From the NCBI RefSeq assembly GCF_032380675.1, contig NZ_JAWDIX010000001.1:434001-498000 (forward strand): a stretch of 64,000 bases of DNA, in the 5' to 3' direction. The DNA is from Anaerolentibacter hominis. Its GTDB lineage: Bacteria > Bacillota > Clostridia > Lachnospirales > Lachnospiraceae. The stretch's first letter is position 1; each line of letters begins with the position of its first letter. Both the position numbers and the translations under genes were made by a program. Shown here piece after piece: positions 8,331 through 16,309 of this stretch. The notes under the pieces were generated by a model. That model did not search any database and had not been told where the DNA came from. It saw nothing but the letters and a program-made list of their open reading frames with translations.

Positions 8331-9005
8331 TTATTCTGGAATCATGTAGCCAAGCCCTTTTTTTGTGAGAATCAGGTCGGGCAGCCCAATCTCTTCCAGT
8401 TTTTTGCGCAGTCTTGCAATATTCACAGTGAGAGTGTTATCATCTATAAAGCTTTCGTCTTCCCAGAGGCGCTTCATGAGGGTCTCCCGGGAAACCGTGT
8501 GCCCCGGATTTTCCATCAATACCTGGAGAATCCGGAATTCATTTTTCGTGAGTTCTGCTTTTTCGGTTTCATATGTGATGGTGGCATCACCCAGGTTCAG
8601 AACCATTCCTTTGTGAGAGAGAATGGTTACCTGTCCCTGAAAGGAATAAGCACGCCGCAGCGTGGCCTGAATTTTAACCAGTAAAATATTCAGATCAAAG
8701 GGCTTGCTGATAAAGTCGTCGCCGCCCATATTAAGAGCCATCACGATATTCATGTTATCGCTGGCGGAAGACAGAAAGAGGATGGGCACCCTGGAGACCG
8801 TCCGGATCTGTGTGCACCAGTGGTAACCGTTATAAAAGGGCAGAGAGATATCCATCAGGACCAGCTGGGGATCAAAGGAGAGAAATTCATTCAGGACATT
8901 ATTAAAATCCTGCACTACCCTGATTGTATAGCCGAAATTAGATAGAAAATTTTCGATTGCCATTGCAATTGCAGTGTCATCTTCCACGATGAATATACGA
9001 TACAT
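8331..9005 (-). CDS. BceR-type response regulator (OmpR family)
   Basis: Two-component response regulator, 224 aa. The receiver domain carries the acidic pair E8/D9-D10, the phospho-acceptor D52 (LVLMDISLP) and the conserved Lys near 100. A C-terminal OmpR/PhoB winged helix follows (recognition region near DDNTLTVNIARLRKKL). It lies first in the kinase operon. Given the TTACA-N4-TGTAA repeat upstream of the ABC genes, it most likely activates the transporter operon when the kinase is stimulated. Confidence 0.92.
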   Translation of the reverse strand: MYRIFIVEDDTAIAMAIENFLSNFGYTIRVVQDFNNVLNEFLSFDPQLVLMDISLPFYNGYHWCTQIRTVSRVPILFLSSASDNMNIVMALNMGGDDFISKPFDLNILLVKIQATLRRAYSFQGQVTILSHKGMVLNLGDATITYETEKAELTKNEFRILQVLMENPGHTVSRETLMKRLWEDESFIDDNTLTVNIARLRKKLEEIGLPDLILTKKGLGYMIPE

Positions 9006-9060
9006 AGTGTGAACCTCGCTTACTGTATTCTTTCACATGATGTGCGGCGTCTTATAAAGA

Positions 9061-9090
9061 AGTATACCATAGTTATGATTCTACTTATAA
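9061..9090 (-). promoter_or_regulatory. promoter of the regulator-kinase operon
   Basis: On the minus strand an extended -10 (TGGTATACT, hexamer at 9061-9066) is preceded at 18 bp by TTATAA as a weak -35. It lies about 55 nt upstream of the response-regulator start. CTTATAAG recurs on both sides of the promoter. Confidence 0.5.
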
Positions 9091-9183
9091 GAAACATGCG
9101 CTAAATTAAGAAATTTCTAATTTTTCTCTAAGGAAAGTGCTCTTGAATTTAAAATGACGGTATGGGACAATTTGTTTAACAAC

Positions 9184-9306
9184 TAGATTAGTGTGTCAAA
9201 AGCACCCTTGGTGCTATGTTCTGTACCATATATAGATATGTAAACTTGTTTGCAAGATCTGTATATGGTGCAGAACCAGTGCAAAGCACTGTTTTGACAC
9301 CCTAAT
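9184..9306. repeat. long imperfect palindrome, MITE-like element
   Basis: About 120 bp that folds back on itself with arms of roughly 50 bp. The outer ends are GATTAG[T/G]GTGTCAAAA and its inverse complement TTTTGACACCCTAATC, followed inward by GCAC/TGGT-rich and TTCTG(T/C)ACCATATA segments that also pair. It contains no ORF. The terminal inverted repeats suggest a miniature transposable element or a very long RNA hairpin. It sits between the diverging regulator and amidase genes, ending 36 bp before the amidase start. No second copy was noticed in the window. Confidence 0.65.
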
Positions 9307-9341
9307 CTCAACGAATTACAGAGGAAAAGAGAGTGGAGTAA

Positions 9342-10076
9342 ATGGAGCAAAGATATCCGGAAAGAAGGCCGATGACGCCGTCGGAAAGAGCGGCCGCCAG
9401 AAAAAGGGCTGCCAGAAGGAGGAAGCAAAGAAGAATAAAGCGATTTTTGCGGTTTTGCTTCGTGGCGTTAATTGGTGTGACTATATTTGTGATCTGCCGG
9501 AAGACAATTCCTATTATAAAAAGGCTTTTTGTGACCAGCCCTGCAGCATCCCAGAAGGCGTTGGACGAGGGAGCCCTGGATATCGTACAGGACTTTCTGA
9601 CTCCCAATCCATATTCCAGACCCCAGGAGGAATTAAAAGAGATAAAAAATGTTGTGGTACACTACACGGCAAATCCCGGGACGGACGCGCAGGCGAACCG
9701 GAATTATTTTGAGAGTTTAAAGGACAGCGGGGCGACTTATGCCAGCAGTCATTTCGTGATCGGCCTGGATGGCACGATTATACAGTGTATCCCCTTAAAT
9801 GAGATCAGTTATGCATCCAACGAGCGAAATGTAGACAGTATTTCCATAGAATGCTGTCACCCGGACGAGACAGGGAAATTCAACAAGAAAACCTATGATT
9901 CGCTAATCCAATTGACAGCATGGCTTGCCGACGAGTATAATCTTTCTGAGAAACAAATTATACGGCATTATGATGTGAAAGGGAAAGCTTGCCCGCTGTA
10001 TTTTGTAGAACATGAAGACGCCTGGGAACAGTTTAAGAAGGATGTATTCGCGTACAAAAAGAAAAAAGGCAAGTAA
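9342..10076 (+). CDS. membrane-anchored N-acetylmuramoyl-L-alanine amidase (Amidase_2)
   Basis: Peptidoglycan hydrolase cutting the muramoyl-L-alanine bond, 244 aa. A very basic cytoplasmic N-terminus (residues 1-37) is followed by a single transmembrane helix (about 35-55), so the enzyme domain is outside. The Amidase_2 zinc site is recognisable: H107 in VVHYTAN, a second His in SSHFVI, and the RHYDVKGKACP segment near 211-221. GGAG precedes ATG 9342. A TPR membrane protein starts 9 nt after the stop and is probably co-expressed. No cell-wall-binding repeats are present. Confidence 0.88.
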   Translation: MEQRYPERRPMTPSERAAARKRAARRRKQRRIKRFLRFCFVALIGVTIFVICRKTIPIIKRLFVTSPAASQKALDEGALDIVQDFLTPNPYSRPQEELKEIKNVVVHYTANPGTDAQANRNYFESLKDSGATYASSHFVIGLDGTIIQCIPLNEISYASNERNVDSISIECCHPDETGKFNKKTYDSLIQLTAWLADEYNLSEKQIIRHYDVKGKACPLYFVEHEDAWEQFKKDVFAYKKKKGK

Positions 10077-10085
10077 AGGGGTGCT

Positions 10086-10907
10086 ATGGGAGATTTACTG
10101 ATTATCCTTGTTATTGTCATTATCGGGATTGATGTGTTTCATGCTTTCTGGGGGAAGGAAGAGGGCAGGATTCAGGCGAAGCAGAGTCTGGTAATGATTT
10201 TGATGGCGCTGGCAGCAATTGGTCTGTGGAAGGTAAGCAGTGATTTCCTGACAGCGAAGACAGGACTGGATGCGAAGTATTCTATGCTGATCTGTGCTGT
10301 TGTTTTCGGTTCGATTGCAACGGTGCTTTACAATAAAATCAGCGTCCGTCTGACCGGTAAGACAAAAGCGGAACAGTACAGCTATATGCTGCAGAAATAT
10401 GCAGGTAAAGGTGACTTTGTAGCTGCCATTCAGAGCGGAGAAAAGCTGGTGGCTGAGGAAGAGAATGCTGCGAACTACTACCTTCTGGCCAGAGTAAACG
10501 AGCTGAATAAATCCTTTAAGGAAGCGATTAAGCATTATGCAAAGGTGGTAGAACTGGACCCTTCCTTTTTTATGGCCTACAATAATATGGGGACCAGTTA
10601 TCTGAACCTGAAAGAGAATGAAAAGGCGCTGGAATGTCTGCAGAAGGCCTATGAACTGCAGCCCCAGCATGCGCCGATCACTGCCAATCTGGCTTATACA
10701 TATGCCTGCCTGGATGAGGTGGATAAGGCGTGGGATCGTTTTGATGCGGCGCGGAAAATGGGATATGCGGATAAAGACCGTCTGGTAGAGCGAAAAATTA
10801 AAGAAGCAGAGAAGCGGGTCAGGGACAGAGCTGAGGAGGCTGGCGGTGAAGATACAGAGAGTGCTGCCATGACGAATGAGAAAGATAAGGATAAAAAAGA
10901 TCAATAA
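10086..10907 (+). CDS. membrane protein with TPR repeats
   Basis: A 273-aa protein with two to three hydrophobic helices in the first 90 residues, then a soluble segment with about three tetratricopeptide repeats (roughly 105-225; e.g. AYNNMGTSYLNLKENEKALECLQKA). A Lys/Glu/Asp-rich, probably disordered tail closes it. TPR domains bind partner proteins. With the amidase directly upstream, a scaffold role at the cell envelope is plausible but not shown. No specific family recognised. Confidence 0.75.
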   Translation: MGDLLIILVIVIIGIDVFHAFWGKEEGRIQAKQSLVMILMALAAIGLWKVSSDFLTAKTGLDAKYSMLICAVVFGSIATVLYNKISVRLTGKTKAEQYSYMLQKYAGKGDFVAAIQSGEKLVAEEENAANYYLLARVNELNKSFKEAIKHYAKVVELDPSFFMAYNNMGTSYLNLKENEKALECLQKAYELQPQHAPITANLAYTYACLDEVDKAWDRFDAARKMGYADKDRLVERKIKEAEKRVRDRAEEAGGEDTESAAMTNEKDKDKKDQ

Positions 10908-10938
10908 AACTGATTAAAATTGCCACTGTTCAGCTGGA

Positions 10939-11275
10939 TTGACCTGTGATAAGATAAAATCCGTTAAGACATAACAATTGTCTGGCTATGATAATGAAAA
11001 GCGTAGATGAGGAAGAGTACCTTTGGACCGGCGTCCAGAAAGCTGCTGGGTGATGCGAAGCAGCGGAAGGGAAAAAGGGAACTGTCCCCGGAGCTTCTGT
11101 CCGAAATCCCAGGGGGAGAGTAGATGCAGACGGATTTCCGCCGTTATAAGGATAAGGCATAAGGAGCAGTCCCGTGCCGGATGAGTGCATGAAGAAATTC
11201 ATGAAAAAGAGTGGTACCGCGTAAGGTGTAACCTTTCGTCTCTTGAGTATGATCAGGAGATGGAAGGTTTTTTTA
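10939..11275 (+). promoter_or_regulatory. T-box leader, leucine specifier, controlling leuA
   Basis: A tRNA-sensing attenuator. The Stem I motif GATGAGGAAGAGTA lies near 11000-11020 and a distal loop element AGAAAGCTGCTGGG...GAAGCAGC near 11038-11064. The specifier context GGGAACTGTCCCCGGAGC puts CTG (Leu) at 11082-11084. The conserved T-box AGAGTGGTACCGCG is at 11208-11221. A terminator (AACCTTTCGTCTC pairing with GAGATGGAAGGTT, then seven T) spans 11230-11275. A weak promoter may start at TTGACC (10939-10944). In this class, uncharged tRNA-Leu stabilises the antiterminator, raising leuA expression during leucine starvation. The specifier reading is inferred from context. Confidence 0.9.
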
Positions 11276-11547
11276 TGATGAAAGCCCCATCAAGCGGCTG
11301 GACTGAAGTGCAGGCTTGCCTGTACGGCAGTACAGACATTTGATGGGCAAGAGGATATGAGTAAGAAGGGCAAAAGCCCGGATTACGAATATCCATGGCG
11401 ATTGTGAGAGTGCAAAGCACGGAACAATCGGCTTTCATAAGCCAAAAGCCCCATCAAGCGGCTTTCAAAAGAAAAAAGTAAAAAGCCCTACCAAGCCCCG
11501 CGGCTCTTTTGAAGATAGAAACAGACTGCAGGAAGGAAGATTTAAGA
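11276..11547 (+). promoter_or_regulatory. long untranslated leader between T-box terminator and leuA
   Basis: About 270 nt with no convincing ORF. AAAGCCCCATCAAGCGGCT occurs at 11281-11299 and again at 11445-11463. A third, degenerate copy lies at 11482-11505. CCCATCAA (11286-11293) can pair with TTGATGGG (11339-11346), and GGCTT/AAGCC form a small hairpin just before the second copy. The region is transcribed whenever the T-box reads through. It may hold a second control layer. Confidence 0.5.
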
Positions 11548-13533
11548 ATGAAAAATTATGAAAAGTATCACAGAAGCTATTTTATGCCGCCCACAGTGTC
11601 TGCAGATTGGGTGAAGAAAGACTATATTGAAAAAGCGCCTATCTGGTGCAGCGTGGATTTGCGGGATGGGAATCAGGCGCTGATCGAGCCTATGAGTTTA
11701 CAGGAGAAGCTGGAATTTTTTGAGCTGCTGCTCCGTGTTGGATTTAAAGAGATTGAAGTGGGTTTTCCTGCAGCTTCTGAAACAGAATATCAATTTATCC
11801 GTACTTTGATCGAACGGAATATGATTCCGGAGGATGTGACGATTCAGGTGCTTACTCAGGCGAGGGAGCATATTATCCGCAGAACGTTTGAGGCTGTGCA
11901 GGGAGCGCCCCATGCGGTGATTCATCTGTATAATTCCACCTCAGTGGCACAGCGGGAGCAGGTCTTTCGTAAGTCCAAAGAGGAGGTTAAGGCGATCGCG
12001 GTGGCAGGAGCGCAGCTTTTAAAACAGCTTGCGGACGAGACGGAGGGAAATTTTTCCTTCCAATACAGTCCGGAGAGCTTTCCGGGTACGGAAGTGGACT
12101 ATGCACTTGATGTGTGCAACAGTGTGCTTAAGGTCTGGAATCCCACTCCGGATAACAAGGTGATTATCAATATTCCGACTACCGTGGAAAATGCCATGCC
12201 TCATGTCTTTGCAAGCCAGGTAGAATATATCAGTAAAAATCTGCGGGACCGTGAAAGTGTGATTCTCTGTCTGCATCCCCATAATGACCGGGGCTGCGGT
12301 GTCTGCGACGCGGAGCTGGGTATCCTGGCAGGCGCCGACCGGATTGAGGGGACCTTGTTTGGCAACGGAGAGAGAACCGGCAATGTGGATATCATTACGC
12401 TGGCGATGAACCTTTACTCCCACGGTGTGGACCCGGGGCTTGATTTTTGCAGTATGCCTGAGATATGCAAAACGTATGAGAGGCTCACCCGTATGAAAGT
12501 GTATGAAAGACAGCCCTATGCAGGAGCTCTGGTATTCAGCGCCTTTTCCGGCTCTCACCAGGATGCCATTGCCAAAGGGATGAAATGGAGGGAGGAAAAA
12601 GAATGCCGTTACTGGGATGTGCCTTATCTGCCGGTGGACCCGAAGGATGTGGGACGCAAATATGAATCGGATGTCATCCGGATCAACAGCCAGTCGGGCA
12701 AGGGAGGCGTAAGTTATATTCTGAAGGAGAACTTTGGGATTACCCTTCCGGATAAAATGAAAGAAGATTTCAGTTATGCCGTGAAAGACATATCCGATAA
12801 AGAGCACAAGGAATTGACTCCGGCCTGGATATACGAGATATTCAAGGACCGGTATGTGAATGTGAAAAAGGAATTCCAGGTAACAGAGACCCATTTCAGG
12901 CAGGAAGATGGCATCACAGCGGAGGTGACAATCTTTGACCGAGGGGAGAATAAGACGGCAGAAGGTCATGGAAACGGCCGCCTGGATGCGGTGAGCAATG
13001 CGATCAGCAGTCATTTTGGCATTGACTATGAGCTTATATCCTATGAACAGCACGCGCTGACAAGGAGCAGTTCATCCAAGGCAGTTTCCTATGTGGCTGT
13101 AAGCTGGAGAGGTGAGGTGTGCTGGGGTGTGGGCATTAATGAAGATATTATAAAGTCTTCGATAGAAGCGCTTACTGCGGCAATTAACCGGTGCGGCGCC
13201 CTTGCGGCAAAGGAAGAGGAAGACGGAAGAATGGAAGAGATCATGAACTTTATTAAATCTCATTATCTTTCTGTGACTCTTCAAAGTCTTTCCGACGAGT
13301 TTTATCTGTCCAAACCATATCTGTCAAAGTATATTAAGAAATCCACGGGAGCGACCTTCGGGGAGATCGTCAGGGATATCCGCGTCAGGAGGGCCTGTGA
13401 CCTGCTGAAAGAGAGCAATATGAATGTAGAAGATATTGCGGCTATGGTAGGCTATCAGAATGTGGAACATTTTAACCGGATATTTAAGAAAATGTACGGA
13501 AAGACACCGGTGCAGTACCGGAACGGAAGATAG
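11548..13533 (+). CDS. leuA: 2-isopropylmalate synthase fused to a C-terminal AraC-type DNA-binding domain
   Basis: First committed enzyme of leucine synthesis (acetyl-CoA plus 2-ketoisovalerate), 661 aa. Residues 1-~420 form the catalytic HMGL-like barrel, with DLRDGNQ at 37-43, metal site HPHNDRG at 243-249 and GNGERTGN at 272-279. Residues ~430-550 are the LeuA allosteric domain that binds leucine in family members. Residues ~562-661 are a full two-helix-turn-helix AraC domain, with helix-turn-helices near 577-601 and 626-658 and the family ending HFNRIFKKMYGKTPVQYR. The type 2 enzyme normally stops near residue 555. The reading frame runs through the junction without a break. ATG 11548 follows AGGAAGG; an upstream TTG is not favoured. 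A leucine T-box lies upstream. A leucine-responsive regulator role is inference. Confidence 0.9.
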   Translation: MKNYEKYHRSYFMPPTVSADWVKKDYIEKAPIWCSVDLRDGNQALIEPMSLQEKLEFFELLLRVGFKEIEVGFPAASETEYQFIRTLIERNMIPEDVTIQVLTQAREHIIRRTFEAVQGAPHAVIHLYNSTSVAQREQVFRKSKEEVKAIAVAGAQLLKQLADETEGNFSFQYSPESFPGTEVDYALDVCNSVLKVWNPTPDNKVIINIPTTVENAMPHVFASQVEYISKNLRDRESVILCLHPHNDRGCGVCDAELGILAGADRIEGTLFGNGERTGNVDIITLAMNLYSHGVDPGLDFCSMPEICKTYERLTRMKVYERQPYAGALVFSAFSGSHQDAIAKGMKWREEKECRYWDVPYLPVDPKDVGRKYESDVIRINSQSGKGGVSYILKENFGITLPDKMKEDFSYAVKDISDKEHKELTPAWIYEIFKDRYVNVKKEFQVTETHFRQEDGITAEVTIFDRGENKTAEGHGNGRLDAVSNAISSHFGIDYELISYEQHALTRSSSSKAVSYVAVSWRGEVCWGVGINEDIIKSSIEALTAAINRCGALAAKEEEDGRMEEIMNFIKSHYLSVTLQSLSDEFYLSKPYLSKYIKKSTGATFGEIVRDIRVRRACDLLKESNMNVEDIAAMVGYQNVEHFNRIFKKMYGKTPVQYRNGR

Positions 13534-13556
13534 AAGATGTCAGTTTGACCATTAAA

Positions 13557-13590
13557 AGGGGCCGCTGTTTAAGCGGCCTCTTAGTGTTTA
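13557..13590. terminator. bidirectional terminator between leuA and the WYL regulator
   Basis: A perfect 7-bp stem GGCCGCT (13560-13566) / AGCGGCC (13572-13578) has a 5-nt loop. The minus-strand exit reads CCTTTTAA; the plus-strand exit is weakly T-rich. It starts immediately after the stop codon of the minus-strand gene. Confidence 0.7.
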
Positions 13591-14489
13591 TACTGGTTTG
13601 CTATTGATTCTGCGAGCCCGGCGAGGGCAGTTCTTATGTGTTCCGGCTCCAGCACCTCTGCGGTGATGCCAAAGGATAGCAGGAAGCCAAACAGCCAGTT
13701 ATCCGCGGGCATGGAAGTCCGAACCAGAAAAGAGCCGTCTGCCTGCTTCTCAATCTGATCTCCGCGGAATTCATCCCAGATACGGTAGGCGGCCTCAGGA
13801 GCAAAGCGGATCGTGAGGCTGGTGCTGAAAGATGGCGGATCACACATATAGTCCAATACCGGCGGGACGATATAATCATCGTTAAAATAGTCCGGCAGAA
13901 GTTTCAGATCTAAGATTCTGTTTATTTTAAAAGTCCGCACGGTCTCTTTTTCACAGCAGTAACCCTGCAGATACCAGGAATGCTGCTTGAAGATCAATTT
14001 TAGCGGCTTACATGTGCGGCTGGTGCGGTTTCCATATGAGCTGAAATAGGAAAAGGCAATCAGCTGTTTACCGGTTATGGCCCGGCGGAGCAGGTCAAAT
14101 TTTTCCTTATCCGCGTCCGAACTGCCCCAGCGGGAGAAGTCAACTTCAATCCAGCTCACTTCAGGTTTGTGAAAGAGATCCCCCAGCCTGGCAAGGGTAC
14201 GGCCGGTATCCAGATTCCCGGCGGCGGCCATGCTTTGCAGTCCCATGAGTATCTGATCCTGCTCGTCCTGCGTAAGAGCAGTCTTATCCAGCACAAAATC
14301 ATCAAGAATACCGATGCCGCCGCCTTTTCCCTGGGAAGTATAGACCGGGATTCCGGCAGAACTTAAGATATCGATATCACGGTAGATTGTTCTGACAGAC
14401 ACTTCAAAGCGCTCTGCCAGAGTCTTTGCTTTTATCGTTTTTTCTCTGAGCAGAATATAAACAATTTCAAAAAGCCGGTTTATCTGCAT
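13581..14489 (-). CDS. HTH/WYL-domain transcriptional regulator (YafY type)
   Basis: DNA-binding regulator, 302 aa. An N-terminal winged helix (KTIKAKTLAERFEVSVRTIYRDIDIL, about residues 17-43 in two pieces) is of the HTH_11/DeoR-like type. A WYL domain in the middle (ISYF-like strand near 150, WYLQGYC near 185) is followed by the C-terminal extension usual in YafY-like proteins. WYL domains often sense a small ligand or nucleic acid. AGGAGG precedes ATG 14489. It converges on leuA and diverges from the TetR gene. Target genes are not evident. Confidence 0.87.
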   Translation of the reverse strand: MQINRLFEIVYILLREKTIKAKTLAERFEVSVRTIYRDIDILSSAGIPVYTSQGKGGGIGILDDFVLDKTALTQDEQDQILMGLQSMAAAGNLDTGRTLARLGDLFHKPEVSWIEVDFSRWGSSDADKEKFDLLRRAITGKQLIAFSYFSSYGNRTSRTCKPLKLIFKQHSWYLQGYCCEKETVRTFKINRILDLKLLPDYFNDDYIVPPVLDYMCDPPSFSTSLTIRFAPEAAYRIWDEFRGDQIEKQADGSFLVRTSMPADNWLFGFLLSFGITAEVLEPEHIRTALAGLAESIANQYKH

Positions 14490-14650
14490 ATCATAGCCTC
14501 CTTTTTGTGAGCGGCGTCGCCCTGCGCTTTTTGAGAAGCAGCCAATTAGTCTCGCTTCGCTCTGCTATTTTTTAGTATAACATAAGGAGAGGACGGCGGG
14601 GGGATGTTGTGGAGCAATTGTTTTTATTTCAGCACATTTACTTGATTTAG

Positions 14651-14692
14651 TTGACAAATCCTGTAAATAATAATAATATGAACATGGTTCAT
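14651..14692 (+). promoter_or_regulatory. tetR promoter with overlapping operator
   Basis: TTGACA (14651-14656), a 17-bp spacer and TATAAT-like TAATAT (14674-14679) make a near-consensus promoter. The inverted repeat ATGAAC-ATG-GTTCAT (14678-14692) overlaps the -10 and start site, the usual position for an autorepressor. A matching site precedes the next gene. Confidence 0.82.
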
Positions 14693-14756
14693 GTTGTAGG
14701 AAGGCCGATTTACAGGCCGGACAGAGATGAAAAAGAGACAGGGAAGGGAAGTTGGA

Positions 14757-15320
14757 ATGAACAGAGCTGCCACATCCAGGGAGGAGCTGCTGGGAATTGC
14801 CAGGAAGATTGCCTTTACGGAAGGGCTGTCACAGCTGAACATACGGAGAGTTGCCGCCCAGAGCGGCGTGGCTGTAGGTACGGTGTACAATTATTTTGCT
14901 TCGAAGGCAGAATTGATTGTAGGTGTTATGGAGGATTTCTGGAAAGAGATTATCCATGAAAATTTCTGTCACTATGAGGATGAAAAGGATTTTCTTCCGT
15001 TTTATCACACGATATATGGAAAGCTGTATGGAAATCTCCAGCGGTTTGAAGAGGATTTTATCAACCAGCTGGCTTTTCTGAGTGAGCAGGAACGGCAGAA
15101 GGGAAAGCAGATGGAGGCCCTGTATTTAAGTCATATGAAAGATGGGATGGAGATGGTATTGGAACAGGACCCAAATGTAAGAAATGATCTGTGGACGGAT
15201 ACCTTTACTAAGACCCGGTTCATAAATTTTGTTCTGGAGTATACGATGCGTATGCTGCGGAACGGGCAGGAGGACAGTTCTTTTTTTGAACAGGTTCTCA
15301 GTAAGATCATTTATTCCTGA
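14757..15320 (+). CDS. TetR-family transcriptional regulator
   Basis: Repressor of about 187 aa. The N-terminal HTH (about 28-47; RRVAAQSGVAVGTVYNYFASKAEL) is a textbook TetR motif. The remainder is an all-helical ligand/dimer domain without close similarity I can name. ATG 14757 has a GGGAAGGGAAG ribosome site; ATG 14727 in the same frame is possible. The gene is autoregulated, judging by an operator in its promoter. It likely also controls the membrane protein downstream, whose leader carries the same ATGAAC-N3-GTTCA[T/C] site. Confidence 0.88.
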   Translation: MNRAATSREELLGIARKIAFTEGLSQLNIRRVAAQSGVAVGTVYNYFASKAELIVGVMEDFWKEIIHENFCHYEDEKDFLPFYHTIYGKLYGNLQRFEEDFINQLAFLSEQERQKGKQMEALYLSHMKDGMEMVLEQDPNVRNDLWTDTFTKTRFINFVLEYTMRMLRNGQEDSSFFEQVLSKIIYS

Positions 15321-15412
15321 ATAAGACATACCGGCAGGTGTATTTGCCTGTCCTGAAAAATCTGTGCCGGGTCAGTATGAAAATAACTGTTCCGGCATAG
15401 AATTGAACAAAA

Positions 15413-15427
15413 ATGAACGGTGTTCAC
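15413..15427 (+). promoter_or_regulatory. second TetR operator
   Basis: ATGAAC-GGT-GTTCAC matches the operator in the tetR promoter in both half-sites and in the 3-bp spacing (one mismatch). It lies 22 nt upstream of the membrane-protein start, where bound repressor would block transcription. Confidence 0.7.
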
Positions 15428-15448
15428 ATTAAAGAGGAGGAAAATAAA

Positions 15449-16111
15449 ATGCAGGCAATTATGGAAACCGCATTTGATGCGGTGTATCTTATTACGGTTT
15501 TATTTCTGGGCATTAGAATGATTAGAATGTCAGGAAAAAACACCCAGGGCAGACTTTTTGGAATTATGGCTGTTGTGCTGGGGTGCGGAGACGCATTTCA
15601 TCTGATTCCCAGGGCGTATGCCCTCTGCACGGATGGTCTGGCAGCCCATGCAGCGGCTTTGGGGATGGGAAAATTTATTACATCTATTACTATGACCGTG
15701 TTTTATATGATCTTATATTATGTCTGGAGAAAACAGTATCAAATTACCGGGCGCAGGCTGCTTACTGGGGTTATGTACGCGCTGGCGGCGGTGAGAATTA
15801 TACTGTGCTTCCTGCCGGGGAACCGCTGGCTAGATGCCGATGCCCCGCTCAGCTACGGGATCTACCGGAACATACCGTTTGCTCTTATGGGAATCATCAT
15901 CATCGTGATCTTTTACCAGGAGGCCCGCAGGCAAAATGACAGGGTATTCCGCTATATGTGGCTGGCTGTGCTGCTCAGCTTTGGTTTTTATATTCCTGTG
16001 GTACTGTTTGCGGATGCCGTCCCTGCTATTGGCATGTTGATGATTCCAAAGACCTGTGCTTATGTGTGGGTAGTGTGGATGGGATATCGAAATTGCAGGA
16101 AAAACCGCTGA
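15449..16111 (+). CDS. seven-TM membrane protein under the TetR regulator
   Basis: Integral membrane protein of about 220 aa with six to seven hydrophobic helices and a short basic C-terminus (YRNCRKNR). No enzymatic or transporter motif was recognised. GAGGAGG before ATG 15449 decides the start; an earlier in-frame ATG (15413) lies inside the operator. Because the operator matches that of the adjacent TetR gene, this protein is the probable primary target, perhaps a stress or small-molecule-responsive membrane protein. Confidence 0.75.
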   Translation: MQAIMETAFDAVYLITVLFLGIRMIRMSGKNTQGRLFGIMAVVLGCGDAFHLIPRAYALCTDGLAAHAAALGMGKFITSITMTVFYMILYYVWRKQYQITGRRLLTGVMYALAAVRIILCFLPGNRWLDADAPLSYGIYRNIPFALMGIIIIVIFYQEARRQNDRVFRYMWLAVLLSFGFYIPVVLFADAVPAIGMLMIPKTCAYVWVVWMGYRNCRKNR

Positions 16112-16204
16112 AACAGCGCGCGGTTCGTGGATCGTGCGACGAATGAAGAGCATGCCGCACTATAGATAATTAGACACAGAGACTTAGAAAAGAGCCCGTT
16201 CTGG

Positions 16205-16246
16205 GAGGATGCTGCAAAATTTTTCATTTTGCAACATCCTCTTTTG
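16205..16246 (+). terminator. Rho-independent terminator
   Basis: A 16-bp stem with one mismatch pair (GAGGATGCTGCAAAAT / ATTTTGCAACATCCTC) has a 5-nt loop and is followed by TTTT. It separates the membrane-protein gene from the sigma-factor operon. Confidence 0.88.
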
Positions 16247-16309
16247 TTACCTTCTGGCCTTATACACGGTATTATAAGTGAATAGACAAGAGAGAAGGAG
16301 GGAGGCGCC

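Noticed and set aside
10095..10904. 269-codon open frame opposite the TPR gene
   Set aside because: It mirrors the TPR coding frame, has no ribosome site, and its composition (Cys/His/Phe-rich) is that of an antisense shadow.
15413..15448. upstream ATG for the seven-TM protein
   Set aside because: This ATG is inside the TetR operator and lacks a ribosome site; GAGGAGG precedes the later ATG at 15449.
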